Shown here piece after piece: positions 45,301-53,385 of a DNA stretch of 64,000 bases. The DNA lies in NCBI RefSeq assembly GCF_022807975.1, contig NZ_CP094358.1, positions 744,001 to 808,000 on the forward strand, given 5' to 3'. Positions within the stretch are counted from its first letter, which is position 1. Every line of letters begins with the position of its first letter. The notes under the pieces were generated by a model. The model worked only from the letters and a program-made list of their open reading frames with translations. It searched no databases and was not told the origin of the DNA. The stretch comes from Abyssalbus ytuae. Lineage in GTDB: Bacteria; Bacteroidota; Bacteroidia; Flavobacteriales; Flavobacteriaceae. The translations under genes were made by a program, and so were the position numbers.

Positions 45301-45792
45301 GCCGGTTAAGCCTATCGGACCTTGAGGACCAGTTTCTCCCTGATCTCCTTTTTCTCCTTTTTCTCCCTGAGGACCCTGAAGGCTTTGTGTTCTTTGTACT
45401 CCGGTTTCACTTACTCCCGTGGAAAATGTTACACTTTCACCCTTTTCATTTGTATAGGTATAAGTTCCATTATCATTGGCAACCAATGAAGTTACGGTTT
45501 CCTGAAAGCTTCCTTTTTCTTCGCTACAAAGTGAATTCCATTTATTTCCATCATATTGAAAAACACATTTTTCTTCAATATTGTATACAATTGCTCCCTG
45601 AAGAGGTCTAATTGAATTCATCTGGGAAGTATTCACCCTTGTTAAAACCAAAGCCTTATCAGTGCTTTCTAATTCAAGAAGTGAATTATTGTTTATAACT
45701 GATGGATTGTCTCCTATTTTTACCTGAGCATTTGTTAGGCTAACGGATAAGAATCCTAAAGCAAAAAACATGCAGAATAATACTTTTCTCAC
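42376..45792 (-). CDS. Collagen-like repeat surface protein
   Basis: 1138 residues. Signal peptide (about 1-22), an N-terminal domain common to Bacteroidota surface proteins (VKIGDNPSVINNNSLLELEST, to about 130), then roughly 880 residues of uninterrupted Gly-X-Y triplets in variants of one unit, GPQGPIGLTGPQGEQG plus a charged GEKGDKGDQGEV linker. A 130-residue beta-rich C-terminal head follows. Frequent EKG/DKG triplets favour stable triple helices without hydroxyproline. The head probably trimerises and may bind ligands. The DNA repeats are long and nearly identical, so copy number may vary between strains or be misassembled. Confidence 0.92.
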   Translation of the reverse strand: MRKVLFCMFFALGFLSVSLTNAQVKIGDNPSVINNNSLLELESTDKALVLTRVNTSQMNSIRPLQGAIVYNIEEKCVFQYDGNKWNSLCSEEKGSFQETVTSLVANDNGTYTYTNEKGESVTFSTGVSETGVQRTQSLQGPQGEKGEKGDQGETGPQGPIGLTGPQGEQGIQGLQGEKGEKGDKGDQGEVGPQGPIGLTGPQGEQGIQGLQGEKGDKGEKGDQGEVGPQGPIGLTGPQGEQGIQGLQGEKGDKGEKGDQGEVGPQGPIGLTGPQGEQGIQGLQGEKGDKGEKGDQGETGPQGPIGLTGPQGEQGIQGLQGDKGDQGEVGPQGPIGLTGPQGEQGIQGLQGDKGDKGDKGDQGEVGPQGPTGLTGPQGEQGIQGLQGEKGEKGDQGEVGPQGPIGLTGPQGEQGIQGPQGEVGPQGPIGLTGPQGEQGIQGPEGDKGEKGDQGEVGPQGPIGLTGPQGEQGIQGLQGDKGDKGDKGDQGEVGPQGPIGLTGPQGEQGMQGPQGDKGDKGDKGDQGEVGPQGPIGLTGPQGEQGLQGEKGDKGEKGDQGEVGPQGPIGLTGPQGEQGVQGLQGEKGDQGETGLQGPIGLTGPQGEQGIQGLQGDKGEKGDQGEVGPQGPTGLTGPQGEQGIQGLQGEKGEKGDQGEVGPQGPIGLTGPQGEQGIQGLQGDKGEKGDQGEVGPQGSTGLTGPQGEQGIQGPEGDKGDKGDQGEVGPQGPIGLTGPQGEQGIQGLQGEKGEKGDQGEVGPQGPIGLTGPQGEQGIQGLQGEIGPQGPIGLTGSQGEQGIQGLQGEKGDKGEKGDQGEVGPQGPIGLTGPQGEQGIQGPQGEKGDKGDQGETGPQGPIGLTGPQGEQGIQGLQGEKGEKGDQGEVGPQGSTGLTGPQGEQGIQGPEGDKGDKGDQGEVGPQGPIGLTGPQGEQGIQGLQGEKGEKGDQGEVGPQGPIGLTGSQGEQGIQGLQGDKGDQGEVGPQGPIGLTGPQGEQGIQGLQGDKGDQGETGPMPSLSSTDGSVTITATADGYDLSASSLITAPAPTGGIISYGKVRSNGNTDAIMGATVTKTGTGVYKITLNTSVATSNYIIQLTGIKNGNQSWNPGTNCNVSQQSARSFVVETYHYGNNLVDAGFYFTVIY
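42770..45400. repeat. Tandem DNA repeats encoding Gly-X-Y units
   Basis: More than 20 degenerate copies of a unit of roughly 80-130 bp, each with the block (as read on the plus strand) CCTTGTTCACCCTGGGG followed by GGCCGGTTAA and GGACCTTG, separated by variable linkers. Linker length changes in multiples of 9 bp, keeping the Gly-X-Y frame. Confidence 0.85.
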
Positions 45793-45881
45793 TTTTTCTT
45801 ATTTTGGACTTTATTAAAATATTTCAAATTAATTGGTAATAAAAAACTTACACACTAGAAGGGGCTCAAAAATAAATATTT

Positions 45882-46913
45882 TTATTTATTTAACACCTTT
45901 TTAACAAGTCTTTTTCCATCTGACATTTTCATATCAAGGATATAAATTCCTTTAGCATAGATTCGAAGGTCAAGGTTCTCATCTTTATTTACAGTACCTA
46001 CAAGATTTCCGGCTACATCAAAAATATTAACTTTAACTACTTCTGAAGTAGAAGAAACATTACTTATGTTTTTAAATATTCCTGATTTTACACCAATCGT
46101 TATAACTGAAAAATCATTAGGAATAAAACTTTCGGAAGTAACTGATCCTCTGAATAAATCGCCACTTACTCTAAAGTTTCCAAGATTGACCCATTGTTTT
46201 TCTGACTTGCTCCATCCCACAACACTCAAATTGTTAATTGAGTTTGTCATATTGACAACATCACTCATTTTATCCCATGTGAGAGTAACAACTATTTTCC
46301 CTTTCCCTTTCAATTTCCAGTATTCTTTTTTACTCACACCTGCTAATCCCTCTTCTTTAAAATCATTGGTTCCATTTACTTCAGGACTGGTATAAAAATA
46401 AGCTGCTGCATAAGTATTTTCTTCTGTATTTCCCTCAATTGATATTTCTCTCATTCTTTCTCCATCACCTATTGGAAAAGAAAAATCACTACTTTTAGAA
46501 ACACTCACACATCCGTTAACATGTGACCTGTCATTTTCTCCAATATGAATAGAATTACCTTTAAATTCAAGATATACTTCAGGATTTGCTTTGTCGGTAA
46601 CTACATTCCCTTCAACAAAATTGTGTGTATTAGTTACTACAACAGGTGTTTGTAAAGCAACCTGCTTACCAGTCATTACCTCTAAATCATAAAAAACAGG
46701 TTTTTTAGTTCCGGAAACGGTTATAGTTTCTTCGTTATACAATCCGACCAAACCAGAAGTACTAACAAAATCACCATTATTTATAAGATTAGTATGTATT
46801 CCTACATTTGCATCTTCATAAATATGCACATTCCCCAAATTATGAAAAGCCGACTGAGCCAAAACCACCGTTTGGAGCATTATAAAAAATACAGTAGGTA
46901 AAATTTGTTTCAT
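45882..46913 (-). CDS. T9SS-sorted surface protein
   Basis: 343 residues. Signal peptide (ILPTVFFIMLQTVVLAQ), a beta-rich body without a recognised enzyme domain (HNLGNVHIYEDANVGIHTNLIN), and a C-terminal type A sorting tail: VNIFDVAGNLVGTV, then LRIYAKGIYILDMKMSDGKRLVKKVLNK. The tail targets the protein through the type IX secretion system to the surface. It lies 89 bp upstream of the collagen-like gene in the same direction, so the two may be expressed together. Confidence 0.85.
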   Translation of the reverse strand: MKQILPTVFFIMLQTVVLAQSAFHNLGNVHIYEDANVGIHTNLINNGDFVSTSGLVGLYNEETITVSGTKKPVFYDLEVMTGKQVALQTPVVVTNTHNFVEGNVVTDKANPEVYLEFKGNSIHIGENDRSHVNGCVSVSKSSDFSFPIGDGERMREISIEGNTEENTYAAAYFYTSPEVNGTNDFKEEGLAGVSKKEYWKLKGKGKIVVTLTWDKMSDVVNMTNSINNLSVVGWSKSEKQWVNLGNFRVSGDLFRGSVTSESFIPNDFSVITIGVKSGIFKNISNVSSTSEVVKVNIFDVAGNLVGTVNKDENLDLRIYAKGIYILDMKMSDGKRLVKKVLNK

Positions 46914-47489
46914 ATCACATTTATTAGTAAATCCGCAGCTAAATTATCTTTTCATTTACCTTTTCTTTTTCAGTTTCTTTGAAAAAACATTTAGTGTCGA
47001 TGAAATGCTTTTTTTATACGATAAAACGCCGGCAAATTTGGACAAAAAAAATTAATATTTTATGGTTTAACCGTAATTAATTTATGTGTAACAGGCATTT
47101 TTAATGACTTTATTAACTAAATAGGGGCTTTTTGAGGATTATACATTCAAATTGTTAATTTTCAGAAGGATAAGGAGGTGAGAAATGCAGATAAAATGAA
47201 TTTAAGCCGTCATTAACTATAATTTACGACAGAAAAAGCTTAAATTTTTAAAAAAATAACTTGAAAAATGTAGTTTGAATTATAAGAATTTTCAATAAAT
47301 ATCTTTCCAACAATGACTTTCGGAATACATCTTATGAAAATTTTAAAGGTTTCCTACACAAAGACTTTAAATTGAAATTATTTAAATGGTTTCCATCTTT
47401 TCCACAAGATAAGATACAGAAATAAACCCCTAAAAAATATTCTTTTTAGATTAAAATAAATAATAAGAAAGTGCTAAATAAAATTTGAA
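46914..47489. other. 576-bp intergenic region, no gene seen
   Basis: AT-rich. The one notable feature is AAGGAGGTGA at 47172-47181, a perfect anti-16S match, 3 bp before ATG at 47185. That ATG opens only a four-codon frame whose stop overlaps a second, six-codon ATG frame. Otherwise nothing recognised. Confidence 0.4.
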
Positions 47490-48308
47490 TTACAACACCA
47501 GGTTACCTGCCCTAAATTCTTGTTCTTCATCACTTTTTATACCTAACACTTCGTATATGTAATTAAATGTAGATAAAATTTCGGGTTTACCGTTTACGAT
47601 TGCAACGTTATGTTCAAAGTGAGCACTGGGTTTACCATCGGCGGTTACTATCGTCCATCCGTCTTTTAATTGTTTGATACGATGGGTTCCCATATTAATC
47701 ATAGGTTCTATGGCAACTACCATACCTTCTACAAACTTCTTACCTCTTCCTCGTTTTCCATAGTTAGGCATTTCAGGATCTTCATGCATTTTTTTTCCTA
47801 CGCCATGACCAACTAATTCCCGTACTACACCGTAACCATGATCTTCACAATATTTCTGGATAGCATAGCCTACATCTCCTACCCTGTTACCTGTTTTAAA
47901 TTCGCGGATACCTATATAAAGAGATTCTTTTGTAACTTCAAGAAGCTTTTTAGTCTCAGGAGAAACTTCTCCGATTTCGAAAGTATAAGCGTGATCACCG
48001 TAAAATTCATTTTTTAAAGCCCCACAATCAATAGAAACTATATCTCCTTCTTTAAGAGGTTCATCCGTAGGCAAACCATGCACAACCGCTTCATTGGTAC
48101 TGGTTAATAAAGTTGACGGACATCCGTATAACCCCAAAAATCCGGGTTCTGCTCCGTTATCCCTTATAAATTGTTCAGCCAACTTGTCCAATTGCTTTGT
48201 TGTTACACCCGGCTTAACTTCTTGCGCCAACATCCCCAATGTTTTAGAAACTATAAGGGCACTTTCTCTCATTAATTCAATTTCTTCGGGTGTTTTAACT
48301 ATTATCAT
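47490..48308 (-). CDS. map: Methionine aminopeptidase, type I
   Basis: Removes N-terminal methionine from new proteins. 272 residues. Metal ligands: SIDCGALKNEFYGDHAYTF (two Asp), GHGVGKKMHEDPEMPNYG (His), and EPMINMG and EHNVAIVNG (two Glu). It is slightly longer at the C-terminus than E. coli Map. Confidence 0.96.
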   Translation of the reverse strand: MIIVKTPEEIELMRESALIVSKTLGMLAQEVKPGVTTKQLDKLAEQFIRDNGAEPGFLGLYGCPSTLLTSTNEAVVHGLPTDEPLKEGDIVSIDCGALKNEFYGDHAYTFEIGEVSPETKKLLEVTKESLYIGIREFKTGNRVGDVGYAIQKYCEDHGYGVVRELVGHGVGKKMHEDPEMPNYGKRGRGKKFVEGMVVAIEPMINMGTHRIKQLKDGWTIVTADGKPSAHFEHNVAIVNGKPEILSTFNYIYEVLGIKSDEEQEFRAGNLVL

Positions 48309-48325
48309 GTATAATTATTTTTCTG

Positions 48326-48333
48326 CAAAAATA
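48326..48333 (-). promoter_or_regulatory. Putative -7 box (TATTTTTG) for map
   Basis: TAnnTTTG match on the minus strand, 17 bp before the map ATG. Confidence 0.45.
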
Positions 48334-48345
48334 AAGAAAGAAACT

Positions 48346-48373
48346 AAAAAAGCCGGTTTATAACCGGCTTTTT
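48346..48373 (-). terminator. Terminator after the M1 peptidase gene
   Basis: AAAAAGCCGGTT / AACCGGCTTTTT inverted repeat with a short loop; lies between the M1 gene end and the map promoter. Confidence 0.8.
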
Positions 48374-48390
48374 GATTTTTATATTAAAAT

Positions 48391-50673
48391 TTATCCTTTA
48401 ACTTTTTGTTTAAACTTATCAAAATCTGAAGGCTCTTTACTTTTAGGCCAGGAATTATTTCCTGTATTTATATCCGCAGTTTCTTCTTTAGGATCAACAA
48501 TTATTGAAGTTACCTCACTTTCGGAAGCGATTACTCTTTTGACTTCTTTATCGTTTTTCCTCCAAATTTCAGCTGGATATTTTACTGTTTCTTTTAACCC
48601 GTTTTTATAAGTATATTCTACAATAAGGGGCATTGGTAATCCTCCTGGTTTTTCAAAAACAACCTCATAAAAATATTTAGGTTGCTTCATGTTTGCCCTT
48701 TGTTCAGCAGAAAAATTGTCCATTAGATATTCATTCAGCACTTTATAATTTTCATCAGGGGAACCTTTCTTTATATTATTCTCATAATCTTCAGTTCCTT
48801 CTTCTACAAGATAAACCAAAGGAGGTAAGTCAGCTTCTGTCCATCCCTGTTGCTCCATTAGTTTTCTCATTTCTGCGTTGGGCTTGGCGGATACATGATA
48901 TTTTTTTACTTCTTTCACTCCTATATCTACATAATCGGTTGTATAAAACCATCCTCTCCAGAACCAGTCAAGATCAACCCCGGATGCATCTTCCATAGTT
49001 CTGAAAAAATCTTCGGGGGTGGGATGTTTAAACATCCATCTTTGGGCATAGGTTTTAAAAGCATAATCAAACAGTTCAGGTCCCATTACTGTTTCTCTTA
49101 ATATATTTAAAGCAGTGGCCGGTTTACCGTAAGCATTGGGCCCTAACTGATAAACATTTTCAGGGTTAGCCATTATAGGAGCAATAAAACTTTGATCGCC
49201 TTTCATATAATCAACAATTTTTGATGGCTGTCCTCTTCTGGAAGGGTAATCATTTTCAAATTCCTGTTCGGTTAAATATTGCATAAAAGTATTTAGTCCT
49301 TCATCCATCCAGCCCCACTGGCGCTCATCAGAATTTACAATCATCGGAAAAAAGTTATGGCCCACTTCATGAATGATTACACTTATCATTCCGTATTTTA
49401 CCCTGTCACTATACGTACCGTCTTCATTAGGACGCCCCCAATTCCAACAAATCATTGGGTATTCCATACCCTGATTTTTAGCATGCACCGATATAGCCTT
49501 ATGGTAAGGGTATTGAAAAGTATATTTTGAATAGGTTTTTAAAGTATGTGCCACAGCTTTAGTGGAATATTCTTCCCAAAGGGGATTTCCTTCTTTAGGA
49601 TATAATGATACTGCCATTACCGTTTTTCCCTGTACGTTTACCGCCTGCATGTCCCATATAAATTTACGCGATGATGCAAATGCAAAATCCCTTACATTTT
49701 CAGCTTTAAACTTCCATGTCTTTTTTTCTTCTGAAAAACTGCTTTCTTTAGCTTCAGCTTCTTCCTGGGTTACAATAAATACAGGCTTGTCAAATGATTT
49801 TTTTGCTAAGTCATAGCGTTCTATCATTTCTTTGCTAAAAACATCTTTCCTGTTTTGCAATTCTCCTGTTCCATCTAAAATATGATCAGCCGGCACAGTA
49901 ATATTCACCTCATAGTTACCAAAAGGCAGGGCAAATTCGCCACTTCCCCAAAACTGGTGGTTTTGCCACCCTTCTACATCACTGTAAACTGCCATTCGCG
50001 GAAAAAACTGAGCTATTACATAAGCATTATTTCCGTCCTTGGAAAAATGCTCATACCCGCTTCTCGCCCTGTTGGTTACGTGGTTGTTTATATTGTACCA
50101 CCATTTTATTTTAAAAGAAATTTTCTGTCCGGGTTTTAAATTCTGAGGTATATCAACTCTCATCATTGTTTGGTTTACCGTAAAAGGTAAATCCCTGTCA
50201 TTCATATCTTTTACATATTCTATATTGAAACCTCCGTCAAAAGGGTTTTCATAATATTTACCGGCAAAAGATTCTACCCTGTCAGCAGGTGGTACTCCTT
50301 CTCCATTTCTCAAAGCTGACGGTGTATCTTTTTTTCTTACGTTTTGATCTAATTGTACCCATAAATAATCCAGTGCGTCGGGAGAATTATTTGTATAAGT
50401 AATCGTTTCAGTTCCGTATAACTTTTGGTGAGTATCATCCAACTCTATGTCCATTTTATAATCTGCCTGCTGCTGATAATAAGCAGGGCCAGGGGCACCT
50501 GATGCTGCCCTGAACATATTAGGAGTGGAAAACTCATCATAAAGTTGTCTGAACTTACTTATATTGGTATGGCCTCCCTGAGGTGGTTCCGGTTTTTCCT
50601 CTTTTTCCTGGGCAAAAACCGACATGGTTAGTAGAACGAAAATCGAAATAAAAAAATGCTTAATTATTTTCAT
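48391..50673 (-). CDS. M1-family metallopeptidase
   Basis: 760 residues, signal peptide (FFISIFVLLTMSVFAQ). Zinc site HEVGHNFFPMIVNSDERQWGWMDEGLNTF (HExxH plus downstream Glu). An N-terminal beta domain carries the substrate side (DTHQKLYGTETITYTNNSPDAL). The gluzincin substrate motif is YPMICWNWG, rather than the classical GAMEN. Exported aminopeptidase-like enzyme. Confidence 0.93.
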   Translation of the reverse strand: MKIIKHFFISIFVLLTMSVFAQEKEEKPEPPQGGHTNISKFRQLYDEFSTPNMFRAASGAPGPAYYQQQADYKMDIELDDTHQKLYGTETITYTNNSPDALDYLWVQLDQNVRKKDTPSALRNGEGVPPADRVESFAGKYYENPFDGGFNIEYVKDMNDRDLPFTVNQTMMRVDIPQNLKPGQKISFKIKWWYNINNHVTNRARSGYEHFSKDGNNAYVIAQFFPRMAVYSDVEGWQNHQFWGSGEFALPFGNYEVNITVPADHILDGTGELQNRKDVFSKEMIERYDLAKKSFDKPVFIVTQEEAEAKESSFSEEKKTWKFKAENVRDFAFASSRKFIWDMQAVNVQGKTVMAVSLYPKEGNPLWEEYSTKAVAHTLKTYSKYTFQYPYHKAISVHAKNQGMEYPMICWNWGRPNEDGTYSDRVKYGMISVIIHEVGHNFFPMIVNSDERQWGWMDEGLNTFMQYLTEQEFENDYPSRRGQPSKIVDYMKGDQSFIAPIMANPENVYQLGPNAYGKPATALNILRETVMGPELFDYAFKTYAQRWMFKHPTPEDFFRTMEDASGVDLDWFWRGWFYTTDYVDIGVKEVKKYHVSAKPNAEMRKLMEQQGWTEADLPPLVYLVEEGTEDYENNIKKGSPDENYKVLNEYLMDNFSAEQRANMKQPKYFYEVVFEKPGGLPMPLIVEYTYKNGLKETVKYPAEIWRKNDKEVKRVIASESEVTSIIVDPKEETADINTGNNSWPKSKEPSDFDKFKQKVKG

Positions 50674-50740
50674 TGTGAATGGTTGAATTATATATAATCT
50701 CCGAATGTATAACTTTTTTAAAATTTATGAATATATTTTG

Positions 50741-51244
50741 TTAAAATCTTAACATTGCATCTTCACTTCCTTCATAAAGATTGAAACTTTTCTTTTTCCC
50801 GTTTATATCAACATGAATTATATTTTGCTGATTATCAAACTTTTCAAATAAAGACGAGTTTTTTATACGAATGTTACGAATTTTTTTAAGATTAATTTTT
50901 TCAGATTCAAAATATATCTTTATCACATCATTATCATACTCTTTCCCTAAATAATTTAATTGAAGATCTTTATCGTTAATCATTATACTAAAACGGTCAT
51001 CTAAATATTTTTTCACATAAAAATCAAGATTTTCCATTTCTTTATTCGTATTTAAATTAGGAATAATACCATATCTTTCTTTTAAAACATTTTCAAAATC
51101 ATCTATAAAATACCTGGAAATAATTTGCAGGGTTTTGTCTTTATCAGAATAATTAATCTCGGTTGCACTCAAATAAAATTTGTGCATATTTACAAAAGCA
51201 AACAATGGAAAGATTAACAAAACAAGACTTTTTTTAAGTAACAT
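50741..51244 (-). CDS. DUF6702-like exported protein
   Basis: 167 residues from the ATG at 51242-51244, which begins a signal peptide (LLKKSLVLLIFPLFAFVNMHKFYLS). The pattern HKFYLSATEINYSDKDKTLQIISRYFIDDFENVL matches what I know of the DUF6702 family, often encoded beside M1 peptidases in Flavobacteriaceae. Role unknown. 67 bp upstream of the M1 gene, so probably co-transcribed. Confidence 0.8.
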   Translation of the reverse strand: MLLKKSLVLLIFPLFAFVNMHKFYLSATEINYSDKDKTLQIISRYFIDDFENVLKERYGIIPNLNTNKEMENLDFYVKKYLDDRFSIMINDKDLQLNYLGKEYDNDVIKIYFESEKINLKKIRNIRIKNSSLFEKFDNQQNIIHVDINGKKKSFNLYEGSEDAMLRF

Positions 51245-51253
51245 TTTAAAGTT

Positions 51254-51261
51254 TATTTTTG
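51254..51261 (+). promoter_or_regulatory. Putative -7 box (TATTTTTG) for the Asp-box lipoprotein gene
   Basis: TAnnTTTG match in the 33-bp gap between two divergent genes, 16 bp before the plus-strand ATG. Confidence 0.45.
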
Positions 51262-51277
51262 ACAAAAATATATAAAT

Positions 51278-52612
51278 ATGATTCGTATCCCTTACTTCCT
51301 GATTATTTTAATCCTTACATCTTGTCAATGCCAACAGAATACAATAGAAAAAAATCAAAAAACATTCCAAAGTACCATTAATGAGAATATTAAAATTTAC
51401 GAATCGGACGGGTATAGCATAGGCCCTTGTGAACCAAGCATTTACATAAACCCTTCGAATACACAAAATATTGTGGCCGGTTCAGTAATAAACTATTTTC
51501 ATTATTCTTTTGATGGTGGAAAAACCTGGGAAACAGATATTTTAAAATCTTCTATGGGTGTGTGGGGGGATCCCTGTATAGTGGCCGATACCAAAGGGAA
51601 TTTTTATTATTTTCATCTTTCTGACCCCGATGGTGCTAACTGGAGAAGTGAAAAAATTCTGGACAGAATGGTAGTACAATGTTCGGAAGATGGCGGGAAA
51701 ACATGGAATGACGGTAGTCATTTTGGAAAAAACTCTCCAAAACAACAAGATAAAGAATGGGCAGGTATACATCCTAAAACCAATGAAATTTATACTACAT
51801 GGACGGAATTTGATAAGTATAACAGTTCTAATCCCGATCATAAAACCAGGATATTAATTTCATCTTCTGCAGACAAAGGAAATACCTGGTCCGACCCGGT
51901 AGCTATTAATGAATTTGATGGTAATGCTAAAGATGATGATAAAACAGTGGAAGGTGCAGTACCGGCTATAGATAATGAGGGAAATATTTACGTGGCGTGG
52001 TCTTATAATGATAAGATATATTTTGACACAAGCAGTGATAATGGAGTTACATGGCGGGAAAAGGATATAGTAATATCTGACCAACCGGGTGGTTGGACAT
52101 TTGACATACCAGGATTAGACCGGTGTAACGGGATGCCGGTAACCTGTGTAGACATAAGTAACGGGGAACACTCAGGAACTATATATGTTAATTGGTCCGA
52201 CCAACGTAATGGAAAAGATAATACCGATATTTTTATTTCCAAATCTACCGATAAAGGTAATACATGGAGCTTACCGAAAAAAGTGAATGAGGACAACACA
52301 TCAACCCATCAGTTTTTAACCTGGATGAGTGTGGACCCAAAAACAGGTTATATTTATATTGTTTATTACGACCGTAGCAGGTATAAAGACAATCAAACCG
52401 ATGTAGTGCTCTCGGTATCGTATGACGGTGGAGAAAATTTTATTTCCAAAACCATTTCAGAAAAGCCTTTTACCCCTGTTTCCAGTATCTTCTTTGGAGA
52501 TTATAATAATATACATGCTTATAACAGGGTGATAAGGCCTGTTTGGACGAGATATGATAATGGAAAATTAAGTATTTGGACTGCTATTATAGATGATAAT
52601 GCTAATCAATGA
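51278..52612 (+). CDS. Sialidase-fold lipoprotein with six Asp boxes
   Basis: 444 residues; lipoprotein signal with lipobox LTSC near residue 15. A six-bladed beta-propeller is indicated by six Asp boxes: SFDGGKTW, SEDGGKTW, SADKGNTW, SSDNGVTW, STDKGNTW, SYDGGENF. The sialidase arginine motif (F/YRIP) is not evident, so this is probably a BNR/Asp-box glycosidase or binding protein rather than a true sialidase. Confidence 0.85.
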   Translation: MIRIPYFLIILILTSCQCQQNTIEKNQKTFQSTINENIKIYESDGYSIGPCEPSIYINPSNTQNIVAGSVINYFHYSFDGGKTWETDILKSSMGVWGDPCIVADTKGNFYYFHLSDPDGANWRSEKILDRMVVQCSEDGGKTWNDGSHFGKNSPKQQDKEWAGIHPKTNEIYTTWTEFDKYNSSNPDHKTRILISSSADKGNTWSDPVAINEFDGNAKDDDKTVEGAVPAIDNEGNIYVAWSYNDKIYFDTSSDNGVTWREKDIVISDQPGGWTFDIPGLDRCNGMPVTCVDISNGEHSGTIYVNWSDQRNGKDNTDIFISKSTDKGNTWSLPKKVNEDNTSTHQFLTWMSVDPKTGYIYIVYYDRSRYKDNQTDVVLSVSYDGGENFISKTISEKPFTPVSSIFFGDYNNIHAYNRVIRPVWTRYDNGKLSIWTAIIDDNANQ

Positions 52613-52708
52613 TCTTATTTATCCGTATCCTGACCTTAAGCCGGGGTTCAGTGGTTGTCCCGAAGATAAAAATCGCTGGTGATTTTCTACCGAAAATTCC
52701 GAGGCAAT

Positions 52709-52734
52709 AAACTATAATGTTGAGCATAGTTTTT
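52709..52734 (+). terminator. Weak terminator-like hairpin
   Basis: AAACTAT / ATAGTTT stem (7 bp) with a 10-nt loop and T-run, 97 bp after the Asp-box gene and next to the decayed parE end. Confidence 0.35.
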
Positions 52735-53030
52735 ATTCAGTCATTCTATTTTTTAAATCCATTTGCTCATGAAGAATTCTTGTTATTTCGACTATGTTCA
52801 AGTCAATTTATCTGTAAAAGAGAATATGTCTGTTCGTTTTTAATCCAAGTAGGTTAGAAATAATTTCCTCATATTTTTTCCCATTTTGGGATTAATAGCT
52901 ATTTCTTACAATTTTCAAGGAGCATTTGGTAATATTTGTCAGCTTGCTGCTCTGACCATTTATCTAAGGTATAATTCCAAATTTCAGTCAGGTCCTCTAC
53001 AGCTTTATTGGTCAAGTAAAATTTAGCCAC
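52733..53030 (-). pseudogene. parE: ParE/RelE-type toxin, broken by frameshifts and stops
   Basis: Read directly from the minus strand after parD. A GTG at 53028-53030 opens VAKFYLTNKAVEDLTEIWNY..., with TLDKWSEQQADKYYQMLLENC, then a TAG at 52899-52901. Continuing in other frames recovers EIAINPKMGKN, then YEEIISNLLGLKTNRHILFYR, an in-frame TAA, and IDLNIVEITRILHEQMDLKNR to a stop at 52733-52735. Together these reconstruct a full-length ParE (about 98 residues) carrying two frameshifts and one nonsense change. No functional toxin can be made. Confidence 0.88.
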
Positions 53031-53273
53031 TCAGCTTTTTTTAGCTTTTAAAGAGTCAAGATGTTTTTGGGAATCAAAATCATGAGCAATACCACTCTCA
53101 ATTCCTTCTTGAATAGCTTTTTTCAACGCAAGAACCCTACTTTCTTCTTCTTCCAGGATCCTGAGTCCTGCTCTGACAACTTCACTCACGTTCTTATATC
53201 TACCTTCTGAAATTCGACTTTGTACGAATTGCTCAAAATAATTTCCAAGTGATATGGATGTATTTTTACTCAT
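53031..53273 (-). CDS. parD: ParD-family antitoxin, intact
   Basis: 80 residues from the ATG at 53271-53273 (the open frame extends upstream to 53318). Ribbon-helix-helix start KNTSISLGNYFEQFVQSRISEGRYKNVSEVVRAGLRILEEEE, then a C-terminal toxin-binding helix. The stop codon directly touches the parE GTG, the usual tight TA arrangement. It keeps its reading frame although its toxin is decayed. Confidence 0.9.
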   Translation of the reverse strand: MSKNTSISLGNYFEQFVQSRISEGRYKNVSEVVRAGLRILEEEESRVLALKKAIQEGIESGIAHDFDSQKHLDSLKAKKS

Positions 53274-53385
53274 TTTCAGTCTATTTATAACTAAAATACC
53301 AAAAATTGCTCTCAACAATTTCCCGAAGGCTCAGGGACAAGTTTTTACCCTTTAACTTGATAATAAACCATAAAAGAGAATAAAC

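Noticed and set aside
42770-45400. Repeats resembling a CRISPR-like or tandem-repeat array
   Set aside because: Units vary in length by multiples of 9 bp, encode continuous Gly-X-Y triplets, and lack conserved spacing.
44082-45611. 509-codon plus-strand open frame with leucine-rich repeats
   Set aside because: It is the complement of the Gly-X-Y repeats of the collagen-like gene; the repetitive DNA keeps this frame open. The minus-strand product has a signal peptide and sensible domains.
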